Shown here piece by piece: positions 1 through 7,536 of a DNA stretch of 64,000 nucleotides. A program made the translations under genes and the position numbers. Positions within the stretch are counted from its first letter, which is position 1, and the number at the start of each line of letters is the position of its first letter. Source of the stretch: Chryseobacterium camelliae. GTDB taxonomy: Bacteria > Bacteroidota > Bacteroidia > Flavobacteriales > Weeksellaceae. The notes under the pieces were generated by a model, which saw nothing but the letters and a program-made list of their open reading frames with translations, was not told the origin of the DNA and did not search any database. The stretch is taken from positions 124,001-188,000 of the forward strand of contig NZ_CP115859.1 of the NCBI RefSeq assembly GCF_027920545.1. The letters run 5' to 3'.

Positions 1-62
1 CTTTTGCTGATAGATGTGATGCTTTTGAAAATATGCTGTGTAGGGCAAAGGCAATTGTTTAA
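1..62 (+). CDS. Possible 3' end of an upstream gene (partial)
   Basis: The third frame is open from the window edge to a TAA at 60-62, and a strong hairpin terminator follows 7 bases later. Only about 19 residues are visible, so no family can be named. The terminator is the main reason to believe a plus-strand gene ends here; the coding call itself is weak. Confidence 0.3.
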   Translation, partial: FADRCDAFENMLCRAKAIV

Positions 63-68
63 TAAAAA

Positions 69-101
69 AGTAGACCTCAAATATTGAGGTCTACTTTTTT
101 T
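69..101. terminator. Bidirectional intrinsic terminator
   Basis: A perfect 12-bp stem (69-80 with 84-95) has a 3-base loop, a T-run on the plus strand and an A-run upstream that serves the minus strand. It ends the convergent genes on both sides. The minus-strand stop codon at 91-93 lies inside the stem. Confidence 0.75.
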
Positions 102-411
102 GAGTCATTTTTTGCTTGCGAAGGATCTCCACAGTACTTCGATAATCAGGATGATATGATGGCGTGTACTTTATATAACCTAGCTTCTGAAGCTGATTAA
201 AGTATTTATGATAGCTCGTTATTGTACCTATGTGTGAGTAGGCCATGAGCTTACTCCTGCTCACTCTGATGATCCATTTTTCTTTTTGCTTACAGGCAAG
301 CCTTGCTATGGCTATAAGTAGGGCAATATGCCATACATTCAGTTGTGGATCGCCATCAATTTCATCAAGGAAATCAAACCAACGTTGTGGGTCATTAGTC
401 TTCATCGTCAA
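91..411 (-). CDS. Small putative helix-turn-helix protein of mobile element
   Basis: This 106-aa protein has no recognised catalytic motif. The middle (about residues 45-90) reads like a winged-helix or HTH segment: SRSKLMAYSHIGTITSYHKY, then a helix and a basic C-terminus. The same layout occurs in accessory proteins of Bacteroidota mobile islands, where such genes sit beside a second small HTH gene, as here. Its start overlaps the 3' end of the upstream gene by 17 bases, so the two are translationally coupled; an internal ATG two codons later would shorten the overlap. A role in element regulation or excision is inference. Confidence 0.6.
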   Translation of the reverse strand: MTMKTNDPQRWFDFLDEIDGDPQLNVWHIALLIAIARLACKQKEKWIIRVSRSKLMAYSHIGTITSYHKYFNQLQKLGYIKYTPSYHPDYRSTVEILRKQKMTQKK

Positions 412-664
412 ATAGGTGTTGAAGATCTTCTTTATTGTAGTAATAAGAACCCAATACTTTTTTAAAGCGAATTTTACCGGTGATCCTTAAATTCTGTAGA
501 GTAGAAGCGGAAATATTCAACGCTTTGCGAATAGCCTTGCTGCGCATCCAGCCAAACTCTTCGGATTCTTTACCATAAGCTAATTTGTTTTCAAGAAGAT
601 TTCCAATATCAGAAATCATCTGTTTTCTGAATGCTTCGAGATCATTTTTTGTTAGTGTGTTCAT
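395..664 (-). CDS. Helix-turn-helix (excisionase/MerR-like) DNA-binding protein
   Basis: This 89-aa protein has a C-terminal half (about residues 40-85) that matches the HTH_17/excisionase pattern: a RSKAIRKALNISASTLQNLR helix pair, a basic turn, then YYNKEDLQHLF. Proteins of this type act as recombination directionality factors or repressors on integrative elements. It is the first gene of a two-gene unit with the HTH-like gene downstream. No integrase is visible in the window, so a partner recombinase would have to lie to the left. The DNA-binding fold is well supported; the excisionase role is inference. Confidence 0.65.
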   Translation of the reverse strand: MNTLTKNDLEAFRKQMISDIGNLLENKLAYGKESEEFGWMRSKAIRKALNISASTLQNLRITGKIRFKKVLGSYYYNKEDLQHLFDDED

Positions 665-808
665 ATCAAGAATTTTTAATTTATTTCAAAAATTCATTTT
701 TTTTGTACACATATAGGTAAATTTGCACTCAGAGGTAGTATTTTACCGTCATTTTCCTAATTGAATATTAAAGGTCATACTAAAGCACAATAGTAACTCT
801 TCGGCAGA

Positions 809-1714
809 TTACATCCTTCGGCCTCTTTTTTGAGATGGAGGCATAATTATCCCCAATTCATTCCTGAAACGTTCAATCTCCCGTGGATGCGCCTGGCGCT
901 TACGCATCATCTCAAATACATTACTATAGGACTGCTTAAAATATTCCTTAAGCTTTAGAGGACAAGGACGCTCGATTTCTTCTTGATAAACTTTGAGCAC
1001 ATTAACAGGATTGTGAGCAACCAAAGTTACTCCTTCAATCAAGTTTGCATATTCAAGGACAACTGATCGTGAATAAATTCTAATATCATCAAATAACTGA
1101 TTCTTAGTTATTGCATCAATTGTTGAGGGAATAGCATTAAAACGAACATCATGTGCCTCTTTTGATACCTTCCTGCCAAGCCCCTGATTTTCAATACTGT
1201 TTTCATACCTGATATAAGTTCCCAGCAGGCTTAAACGGGGACTGACAGCAAGAAGCATAATATCAACCTGATAGCCTACATCTTTTATTTCCCTTATCGT
1301 CTGCTGTAAACGTGCACCTGATGAAAAAGTAGTTTCCAGGATATAGTTTAAACGCTTTTGCTGACAATAATTGCATAAAAGATCATTCCATTTCTGGGCA
1401 TATTCTGCGGTTATATCAGGATAAAATGATGGATGGTTCCGCTTAATTTCATGGGATAAGGGATGGAAATCCCTGAGATTATCAGCATTGCAGATTACTG
1501 CATTACCTCTAAGCAAGGATTCAGCTTCTTTTTGGAGTTCTGTCTTACCTGATCCGGGAGCGCCTCCCAAAATTACCACCTTGGGAAATGGGGAAGGTAG
1601 ATAGCCATCTGCAACTTCTTCAACAATAATAGCAAGTATAGCAGTAAAGTCTTCATCTGAAAGCTGATATTGCTCTCTCAACTTCAGAAGTTCTTCAGAC
1701 CATTCGCTTGCCAT
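809..1714 (-). CDS. Zeta toxin family P-loop kinase
   Basis: This 301-aa protein has a Walker A motif (GGAPGSGKT, about residues 50-58), then CNADNLRDFHP and LETTFSS, the order seen in zeta/PezT toxins. Those toxins phosphorylate UDP-N-acetylglucosamine and block wall synthesis; some members have other substrates. The NADxLR aspartate corresponds to the catalytic base region. The gene overlaps the end of the preceding gene by 20 bases, typical of toxin-antitoxin pairs with the antitoxin first. The C-terminal basic tail beyond residue 230 is longer than in minimal zeta. Family confidence is high; activity in this host is not shown by sequence. Confidence 0.8.
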   Translation of the reverse strand: MASEWSEELLKLREQYQLSDEDFTAILAIIVEEVADGYLPSPFPKVVILGGAPGSGKTELQKEAESLLRGNAVICNADNLRDFHPLSHEIKRNHPSFYPDITAEYAQKWNDLLCNYCQQKRLNYILETTFSSGARLQQTIREIKDVGYQVDIMLLAVSPRLSLLGTYIRYENSIENQGLGRKVSKEAHDVRFNAIPSTIDAITKNQLFDDIRIYSRSVVLEYANLIEGVTLVAHNPVNVLKVYQEEIERPCPLKLKEYFKQSYSNVFEMMRKRQAHPREIERFRNELGIIMPPSQKRGRRM

Positions 1715-2084
1715 CGTTGATCATTTTTAAAACGGGGCCATAAGTATCAATAATCAGCTGCATACGTTTTGCATTCCTGAAATTTTCGGTGTCCCTATTG
1801 ATGTCTTTTATTACACTTGAAAACTGACGTAATTTTTCAATCCGCTGAGTATCTGGCCTATCTTTTTTAAGTTCCAGAAAACGTTCTCTACCAACATAAG
1901 CTATCAACTCGCTCAGTATGGAATTGGCGCTTTCTGTAAGAGCATACCAATCAAAAGGATTTTCGGAACTGTTAATATCAATCTTCTTCTGATTTAAGAA
2001 TTGCTCTATCTGAAGCCACTCCCGATAATCCAGAACAACTGCGACGGGATTACCTGCCTTATCTTTTATGATCTCCTTTTCCAT
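1695..2084 (-). CDS. Putative antitoxin upstream of the zeta toxin
   Basis: This 129-aa protein has first residues (KEIIKDKAGNPVAVVLDYREW) that resemble the N-terminal beta-hairpin of Phd/YefM-type or similar small antitoxins. The remainder is charged and helical. It precedes the zeta-like toxin and overlaps it by 20 bases, so the two are co-translated. It shows no similarity to classical epsilon/PezA antitoxins that I can see. Upstream, a strong AGGAGGTG site on the minus strand lies ahead of a tiny ATG frame (about 2130-2155), unusual for this phylum. The antitoxin role is inferred from position. Confidence 0.55.
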   Translation of the reverse strand: MEKEIIKDKAGNPVAVVLDYREWLQIEQFLNQKKIDINSSENPFDWYALTESANSILSELIAYVGRERFLELKKDRPDTQRIEKLRQFSSVIKDINRDTENFRNAKRMQLIIDTYGPVLKMINDGKRMV

Positions 2085-2152
2085 AATATAAATTTAATGA
2101 TTTTTAAAGAATTGAACAATGACTTATCTGCCCTGCATTTTTTCACCTCCTA

Positions 2153-2638
2153 TTAGAAAATCGGTCTGTTTCTATCCTGATAAATTTTCTGTATCAGTTC
2201 GTCAAACTCCTTAAAATGACGTTCAATGATGTTATCTACATAGGCATAAATAGTTAGTTTATTGATTTCAAGCCCTGCGATCAGTTTTAAAAATTTCTGA
2301 TGGAATTCAGGGCGGATATATACAGACCGCCCTTTGCTTGCATTTTCAATCGGGATCTTAAAGAATGCTTCATAATAATCTTTCTCTGTCATCTGTGCTA
2401 CTGGCTCCACTGTTGGTTTAATCGACCTATCCGTGCTGATTTCTGGTTTATCTTCCCTCGGCTTCCTTTCTTCTAAACCCCAGTCGGCCATTAGACGCAT
2501 TGTCTCTGCTTCATCTACCCGTGATTTTACAGGAACCTTTATAGCTTTATCCCTGTTTTCATTTGTTGCTTGGTTTTTAGCTTCATTCCCTATTTTAGGG
2601 TCATATTCCTGTGAATTTTCATTTATCATAGCTTTCAA
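2153..2638 (-). CDS. DUF3408-type conjugative/mobilizable element protein
   Basis: This 161-aa protein has a long charged, probably disordered N-terminus (residues 1-85). Its C-terminal part (SVYIRPEFHQKFLKLIAGL, then a helix ending IIERHF) is the pattern of the DUF3408/TraB-like proteins of Bacteroidota conjugative transposons and mobilizable islands. This part resembles a ribbon-helix-helix DNA-binding fold, a usual companion of relaxases. It diverges from the primase-like gene across a 650-bp gap that holds degenerate repeats, which are possible binding sites. A relaxosome accessory role is inference. Confidence 0.65.
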   Translation of the reverse strand: MKAMINENSQEYDPKIGNEAKNQATNENRDKAIKVPVKSRVDEAETMRLMADWGLEERKPREDKPEISTDRSIKPTVEPVAQMTEKDYYEAFFKIPIENASKGRSVYIRPEFHQKFLKLIAGLEINKLTIYAYVDNIIERHFKEFDELIQKIYQDRNRPIF

Positions 2639-2706
2639 TTTTATATGCTTTACCTTACATTTTTATTTATATGAATATGTAACGACAGCTTGATGCCGCA
2701 TTAAAA

Positions 2707-3145
2707 TTTTGCATCACCATCCGACTATATCATGATAGCTTTGGCCAGAAAACGAATAGCCGTCGGACTGGTTAGCTTTTATCCTGCTGACCATATGACA
2801 AATTAACCAATGAGATTGCTGTTCCGGACCGAGTATTGTACTTCTCTGCGTAGATTTACCTTTCTTTTCTCATTAGCCCTATTGACAAAATTACCAATAG
2901 GGACGTTGCATAATCATCCAATCTTACCTTTAACTGGGAATTTTGTCAGCTAGATAGCTTTTATATAACCAGCCGTATAACAAATTAAGTAAAGAGTTCC
3001 TGTTTTGCGTTAACTGTGGTATTTATTGGCGTCCATGGGCTTTTCTTTTCCGGGTAGTGTGATGACAGGATGACAAACCCGCACATCAGTCAATCATCCA
3101 GCCGGACCTTTAGCCGGAAAAATTCTATTTAACTGACCATATGAC
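2707..3145. repeat. Three degenerate ~180-200 bp modules in the large intergenic gap
   Basis: The gap 2639-3295 has no gene. Recurrent blocks are GCATCACCATCC (2711), GCATAATCATCC (2908) and CAGTCAATCATCC (3087). TAGCTTTTAT..ACAAATTAA occurs at 2773-2806 and 2955-2988. The 11-mer GACCATATGAC occurs at 2789 and 3134. ACCTTTAACTGGGAATTTT (about 2927) matches ACCTTTAGCCGGAAAAATT (3107). The blocks keep their order, which suggests an old tandem array. The function may be protein binding, replication or transfer, and is unknown. Confidence 0.5.
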
Positions 3146-3295
3146 TATATACAGCAATTTGCCAACTATTTCCCGAAGATATTCTCTACCTAAAAGCTGT
3201 ATTAGGAAAACAGAAGCAAAATAAGGCCACCAAGTACCATCTTATGAATACTACATACAGTTTCCGGTATATTTTCAGATTTAAAATATCAAGGT

Positions 3296-4279
3296 ATGAA
3301 CTGTAAACAATTCAATGCTATCAGCCTGGAAGAAGTCCTCGCTGTTCTCGGACACCTTCCAGTCAAACAAAATGATAAAGAAGCCTGGTATCTCAGTCCT
3401 TTTGGTACCGAGAAACAGGCATCTTTTAAGGTTGACAGGCCCAATAACATCTGGCACCTCTTTTCCGAAGGTGTAGGTGGTTCTACGACCGATTTCATAC
3501 AGAAATATCTAAATATTTCTGTAAAAGAAGTCCTTGAATGGGCATCAGAACGTGATTTTTCTTCTTTTCAACCGCAAGAAAAAAAAACAAAACCTGAACC
3601 GGATTATCATATTGATAGGATAACTGACATTCAGAACCCTAATCTCATTCAGTATCTCTATGAAAGGAGGCTTTCAGCAAAGGTCTATCCATTGATAAAA
3701 GAAGTCTGGTTTACCATAGACAGTAAAAAGTTCTACGCTATTGGCTTTAAAAACCTTCTGGATGGATGGGAACTCCGAAACGCCTTCTATAAAGGTGCCC
3801 TGAACAGAAAGGACATTTCTATCCTATCATTTCCTGTAGAAATCAACAGCCCTACAGCTGAAAGTCAGAACCAGAAGGTTGCCGTTTTTGAGGGCTTTAT
3901 GGATGCGCTGTCCTTTGTGGAAATGCAGAAAGAATTCAAAGGAGATCTGCTCGTGCTTAATTCGATTGCTCTGCTAAAAAGGGCTATGAAAGAACTGTCC
4001 GGATATTCCCAGATTAGTCTGTTTCTGGACAACGATAGCGCAGGCCGAAAATGTACTGCTAAAATCATGGCTGCCTATCCCTATGCCAAAGATTATTCCT
4101 ATCTCTATCAGGCGCACAAAGACATGAATGAACACCTTGTGGCAAAGAGGAATCGGCAGGCTCTGTCTGTACGAAATGCGGGGAATGCTCCCCGAAAGGA
4201 AGCTGGCAGTGCAAAACAAAAAGAGGATTGCAATGAAGAAACAAACAGGATAAAAAAGGGTGTGCGCAGGAGAATGTAG
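3296..4279 (+). CDS. Toprim-domain primase-like protein of mobilizable element
   Basis: This 327-aa protein has an N-terminus (1-90) that follows the DnaG CHC2-type layout (WYLSPFGTEKQASFKVD, then IWHLFSEGVGGSTTDFI) but lacks the zinc-binding cysteines. Residues about 195-290 form a Toprim domain with AVFEGFMDALSF (catalytic Glu) and LFLDNDSAGRK (DxD). The Lys/Arg-rich tail follows. Such proteins are typical of Bacteroidota mobilizable islands and may prime transferred single-stranded DNA or support replication. It lies directly upstream of the likely oriT and relaxase. A decayed second copy is at 19,373-20,092. Confidence 0.75.
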   Translation: MNCKQFNAISLEEVLAVLGHLPVKQNDKEAWYLSPFGTEKQASFKVDRPNNIWHLFSEGVGGSTTDFIQKYLNISVKEVLEWASERDFSSFQPQEKKTKPEPDYHIDRITDIQNPNLIQYLYERRLSAKVYPLIKEVWFTIDSKKFYAIGFKNLLDGWELRNAFYKGALNRKDISILSFPVEINSPTAESQNQKVAVFEGFMDALSFVEMQKEFKGDLLVLNSIALLKRAMKELSGYSQISLFLDNDSAGRKCTAKIMAAYPYAKDYSYLYQAHKDMNEHLVAKRNRQALSVRNAGNAPRKEAGSAKQKEDCNEETNRIKKGVRRRM

Positions 4280-4305
4280 CACTGTGCTTTTTACCAACTG
4301 TCTGC

Positions 4306-4368
4306 AAAAGTTAGGAGCTCATTCGCAACTTTGAAGGTCGATACTCTCCCAACAAAGTTTCTACTTCG
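4306..4368 (+). other. Candidate origin of transfer (oriT), copy 1
   Basis: This 63-bp block matches 62 of 63 bases at 20,261-20,323, although the flanking genes of that second copy are decayed. Both copies sit between the primase-like gene and the start of a MobV relaxase, the usual place of oriT. It contains AACTTTG (4327-4333) pairing with CAAAGTT (4353-4359), plus a third AAAGTT at 4307. The nick site cannot be assigned from sequence alone. Confidence 0.55.
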
Positions 4369-4387
4369 CTCTGCCGAGGGCTAAAAA

Positions 4388-4408
4388 AGCAGCCATTGAT
4401 AGGCTGCT
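4388..4408 (+). terminator. Hairpin after candidate oriT
   Basis: AGCAGCC (4388-4394) pairs with GGCTGCT (4402-4408) after an A-run. The second mobilization copy has a hairpin of different sequence at the same place (20,340-20,359), so the structure is conserved rather than the bases. It could end primase transcription or be part of oriT. Confidence 0.4.
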
Positions 4409-4511
4409 TAAGATTCTTAATCATTAATAGTTCATGCACTGATTATTCAAAGCAGCTCTATCAATACTAATTTACTGTATTGTTAGAATTAATCAAAAAA
4501 AGAAATAAATA

Positions 4512-5678
4512 ATGAAAACATCCATCAATTTTAAAGCGGTAAACTCAGATTCGGAAATTCATAATTTCCGCAGAAAAACTTTTGATTATATCCGAAAGGA
4601 ACTAACACCACATAATGAATACTGGCAGGAAGATAAAATAGCGGACAGGATTCAAAAAATAGAAGCTTACTGTAAAGAAAAATCAGGTAGGAAATTACAG
4701 AAAAATGCCAAGCCTGTTCGTGAAGGAGTGGTGGTTATCAAAGAAGATACTACCATGAAAGATCTTTTTGATCTTTCCAAAAGATTAGAACAAGAATTGG
4801 GGATACGGGTATTCCAGATAGCCATCCATAAAGATGAAGGGCATTTTGATAAAGAATCCGAAGAATGGAAACCTAATTTCCATGCGCATCTTGTTGCAGA
4901 CTGGCAGGATCAGACAACAGGAAAAACATTAAAGCACCAATCTTTCCACTATTCAAAAATGCAGGATCTGGCGGCAGAATGCCTAGGAATGGAAAGGGGA
5001 ACGGCTGGTTCAGTAGGGAGGCTGGAAGCGGTTGAATTCAAAATACAGAAAAAAGAAGAGGAACTAAAAGCATTGGAAGAGAAAGTAGATCATATGAAAA
5101 AGCATCTCGGTTCTGGAAAGTTCAACGACCTTATTGTTAATGACACTAATTTTTTTGGAGTACAGCAGATCAAGACCAAAGAGACGATCGCTAATTTTGG
5201 CAATACTTTTAAGTTATATAACACGGAATTATTGAGAAACAGTAATGAGCTCGATAATAAAACAAGACAAATTACAGATCTTCGCAAAGAAATCACCCAT
5301 CTAAAAAAAGAAAATGTTCAGCTTAAAGACAAAAACACAGCACTTTTGACAAATGCAGATGTTTTTGCTTTGGAAAAGAAAAAATATTTGGATTCTGTTG
5401 TAGATGCACTGGAAAAGGCGATCCGTTTTCAATGGTTTAAAAATCCTCTAACCGACAGGTCAGACGATAAAAAGCTTCTTCAGGAAATGAATACGGTATG
5501 CACCGATTTTTCAAAAAACAACCACATTCCATTTTCTGCTTTAGAACAAATATTTACCGTAACAGAATTGGCAACAGGACTATTTTCACTCCTGAGATTG
5601 GGAGACGGCAATGATATTGATCCTGAATATATTCCAGTACCCAAGAAAAAAAAGAAAAAAAGAAATATCAGATATTAG
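4512..5678 (+). CDS. MobV/Pre-type relaxase (mobilization protein)
   Basis: This 388-aa protein's N-terminal 150 residues form the relaxase domain: AIHKDEGHFDKESEEW followed by NFHAHLVADW, the histidine-rich metal-binding signature of Pre/MobV relaxases. Residues 165-290 are strongly coiled-coil (EEELKALEEKV and later heptads), and the C-terminus ends in a lysine run. Relaxases nick oriT and lead DNA transfer in trans with a host conjugation system. The candidate oriT lies 140 bases upstream. No type IV secretion genes are visible, so the element is probably mobilizable only. A truncated copy is at 20,433. Confidence 0.8.
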   Translation: MKTSINFKAVNSDSEIHNFRRKTFDYIRKELTPHNEYWQEDKIADRIQKIEAYCKEKSGRKLQKNAKPVREGVVVIKEDTTMKDLFDLSKRLEQELGIRVFQIAIHKDEGHFDKESEEWKPNFHAHLVADWQDQTTGKTLKHQSFHYSKMQDLAAECLGMERGTAGSVGRLEAVEFKIQKKEEELKALEEKVDHMKKHLGSGKFNDLIVNDTNFFGVQQIKTKETIANFGNTFKLYNTELLRNSNELDNKTRQITDLRKEITHLKKENVQLKDKNTALLTNADVFALEKKKYLDSVVDALEKAIRFQWFKNPLTDRSDDKKLLQEMNTVCTDFSKNNHIPFSALEQIFTVTELATGLFSLLRLGDGNDIDPEYIPVPKKKKKKRNIRY

Positions 5679-5736
5679 TAATAGTAAGAAGAACGATAAT
5701 GGTTATAACCTGCCTTGGATTTGATAACAATTATTT

Positions 5737-6027
5737 TTATAAATACGTCATAATTTGATTATAAAAATATAACTGTGCTCTTTCATTTGCTCCTATTAGT
5801 TTTAAATTTTTGATAGTCAAATAAGCAAATTGCCCATAAGAATTGAAAAAATATTGGTGAAAGCCACCATTCTCCACTTGCCAATTAAGTAAAACAACAG
5901 TATAAACAACTTGTTGATCTTTTGGCAAATTTAAAACGTAATTATACCAATTATCACAATTCTTTAATAACTCCTCATTTAATTCACTTACTGCTTTCTC
6001 ATATTTATTTGCAATGGTGTATTCCAT
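5737..6027 (-). CDS. DUF4375-type protein, probably C-terminally truncated
   Basis: This 96-aa protein contains WQVENGGFHQYFFNSYGQFA, the conserved core of DUF4375 (DMP19-like). That family is of unknown function and often sits next to polymorphic toxin or immunity genes. Members are usually longer; this one stops shortly after the core, at the border with the mobilization module, so the 3' end has probably been lost. It is transcribed in the same direction as the immunity-like cluster but separated from it by a terminator at 6085-6109. A remnant immunity gene is a reasonable guess. Confidence 0.6.
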   Translation of the reverse strand: MEYTIANKYEKAVSELNEELLKNCDNWYNYVLNLPKDQQVVYTVVLLNWQVENGGFHQYFFNSYGQFAYLTIKNLKLIGANERAQLYFYNQIMTYL

Positions 6028-6084
6028 TTGTAATTGATCTAAATGACATTAGATATAGTTTTTCACTGAAAGAATGTTTTTATA

Positions 6085-6109
6085 AACAAAGCCACAAAGT
6101 GGCTTTGTT
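6085..6109 (-). terminator. Intrinsic terminator of the immunity-like cluster
   Basis: AACAAAGCCAC (6085-6095) pairs perfectly with GTGGCTTTGTT (6099-6109) around a 3-base loop, with A-rich DNA giving T residues on the minus strand. It lies just beyond the stop of the gene at 6136. Confidence 0.7.
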
Positions 6110-6135
6110 TTCACCTATATTATAGAAAGGATTTA

Positions 6136-6552
6136 TTATAATGCTTCAATATCAGCTTGGTCTACATTGAATTTTTGTAATAAGGAATAAGCTTTTTCGG
6201 AAATTGCCAAACCATTTTGTTCAGTGATAAAAAAATCATCCTTATAATCTTTCCCATTTATTTTTGCCCAAAAAAAAGCAGGTAATTCTTTATCTGGGTA
6301 TAGATCTAAAAAAGTTTCAGATTTCGATATAAGAACATCATCAAACGTTATTCCTGATAGATTTTCACTTTCTATAGTTTTTTTTAAACGCTCTGTCATT
6401 ATATAACAAGGAAAAGATTCTAAAATATCGCCTCCAAGCCACCCTTCAAATTCATAATTTAATTTTTTTACAAGAGGAGGAAATACAGAATTATCTAGTT
6501 CGGTATTCTCTCCCAATCCTCCAGCCACCTCTGGTTCAATTAATTTATACAT
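6136..6552 (-). CDS. Hypothetical protein, candidate toxin-immunity protein
   Basis: This 138-aa acidic protein has no signal peptide. It shows motifs such as GGLGENTELDN, EGWLGGDILESFPCYIM and LPAFFWAKINGKDYKDDFFI. I do not recognise a named family with certainty, although the style (small, acidic, aromatic-rich, single domain) is that of cytoplasmic immunity proteins. It is the last of three tightly spaced genes downstream of the orphan Rhs toxin module, 3 bases after the SUKH-like gene, and ends at a terminator. Function is inferred only from this setting. Confidence 0.55.
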   Translation of the reverse strand: MYKLIEPEVAGGLGENTELDNSVFPPLVKKLNYEFEGWLGGDILESFPCYIMTERLKKTIESENLSGITFDDVLISKSETFLDLYPDKELPAFFWAKINGKDYKDDFFITEQNGLAISEKAYSLLQKFNVDQADIEAL

Positions 6553-6555
6553 AAA

Positions 6556-6888
6556 TTAATATATTTCAAATTCATCATTTTCAAACTTATAAATAAATTC
6601 AGAAAACGAATCAGCAAGCAAAACAGCATCATTTTCTTCCATTCCAACCAATGGTATAGAATAAATATTGTTATTTGTTTTATTAAAAAAGATACCAACA
6701 CCACCTCCATTAGTTCCAATAGGCACAAAATTTGGAACTAATCCTTCGGATTCATATTCTTTATTAATTTCCTCTAATTCATCTAATGGGAATAATTCAA
6801 TATAACCACTTTTAGAATTAATTTCATGGTCTTTTAAGTTGTTTATAAAAGAAACATAATCCTTCGGAAATTTAAATTTATTATTCAT
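6556..6888 (-). CDS. SMI1/KNR4 (SUKH) family immunity-like protein
   Basis: This 110-aa protein reads FPKDYVSFINNL at the start, then GYIELFPLDELEEIN, FVPIGTNGGGVGIFF, IYSIPLVGMEENDAVLLADSFSEFI. That is the typical order of the SUKH (SMI1/KNR4) fold. SUKH proteins are the commonest immunity proteins of bacterial polymorphic toxins and usually neutralise nuclease toxins by binding. The gene overlaps its upstream neighbour by 8 bases and is followed after 3 bases by another small gene, so it belongs to a compact operon behind the orphan Rhs C-terminus. The partner toxin is not proven. Confidence 0.8.
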   Translation of the reverse strand: MNNKFKFPKDYVSFINNLKDHEINSKSGYIELFPLDELEEINKEYESEGLVPNFVPIGTNGGGVGIFFNKTNNNIYSIPLVGMEENDAVLLADSFSEFIYKFENDEFEIY

Positions 6889-7507
6889 CTTTAGCTATTC
6901 CAAAATTACCATTTTCCATTAAAAACCTATATCCGAAAGGTAAGGCTAGATATTTTAAAATATCAGGTCTAGCAAATGCAACATGAGAATAATGAACTGT
7001 CATTAAAGATTTTATATCATCATTGTAATCATCTGTAATTAACCACCATCCTGACATATGATCAGGTGATTCATATCGAATTCCTTCAATGTCTTTCCCT
7101 TCATAAACTCCTTGGGAAATAACCACCATCTGGTTAAAATTGGGAAATTGAGGAACCAATCCATAATATGAACATGTTTCTGATTGATTCCTTACTATTG
7201 AAATTGCAGTATCACAACCCTTAATAAAATTACTACCATCAGAACTTATTTCATAAAGATCATAATAATCTTGATCATCTAATCGAAATTGCAAAAGCCA
7301 TGAATAATATCCTATATTTTGATTATCAGAAATACTTATATTACTCGTCGTAACATAATCAACAATATATTTAAGGACGTTAAGGTAATCATCAATTTGA
7401 TTAACACCAATTGACAACCTAATTTCTTTATCTAAGTAAAGATTTAGACCTTTTGTCTCAACATAATTATTATTTAAATGGATTTCAATCTCTTTATACT
7501 TTACCAT
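6881..7507 (-). CDS. Imm33/DUF2185-like candidate immunity protein
   Basis: This 208-aa protein has no signal peptide. Its C-terminal half contains GIRYESPDHMSGWWLITDDY, then VHYSHVAFARPDILKYLALP and FGYRF. This SGW-type segment resembles immunity proteins of the Imm33/DUF2185 group, though I hold that assignment loosely. It is the first gene after the orphan Rhs toxin module (29 bases downstream of its stop), the position expected for the cognate immunity gene. It overlaps the SUKH-like gene by 8 bases. Confidence 0.6.
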   Translation of the reverse strand: MVKYKEIEIHLNNNYVETKGLNLYLDKEIRLSIGVNQIDDYLNVLKYIVDYVTTSNISISDNQNIGYYSWLLQFRLDDQDYYDLYEISSDGSNFIKGCDTAISIVRNQSETCSYYGLVPQFPNFNQMVVISQGVYEGKDIEGIRYESPDHMSGWWLITDDYNDDIKSLMTVHYSHVAFARPDILKYLALPFGYRFLMENGNFGIAKDE

Positions 7508-7536
7508 AAGTATCTTTTAATTTATAATTTTCTAAT

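Noticed and set aside
2433..2693. Plus-strand frame opposite the DUF3408 gene
   Set aside because: It is antisense to a recognisable protein and shows no conserved features of its own.
6540..6728. Second minus-strand frame across the SUKH-like gene
   Set aside because: It is an alternative frame of a well-supported SUKH gene and has low-complexity composition.
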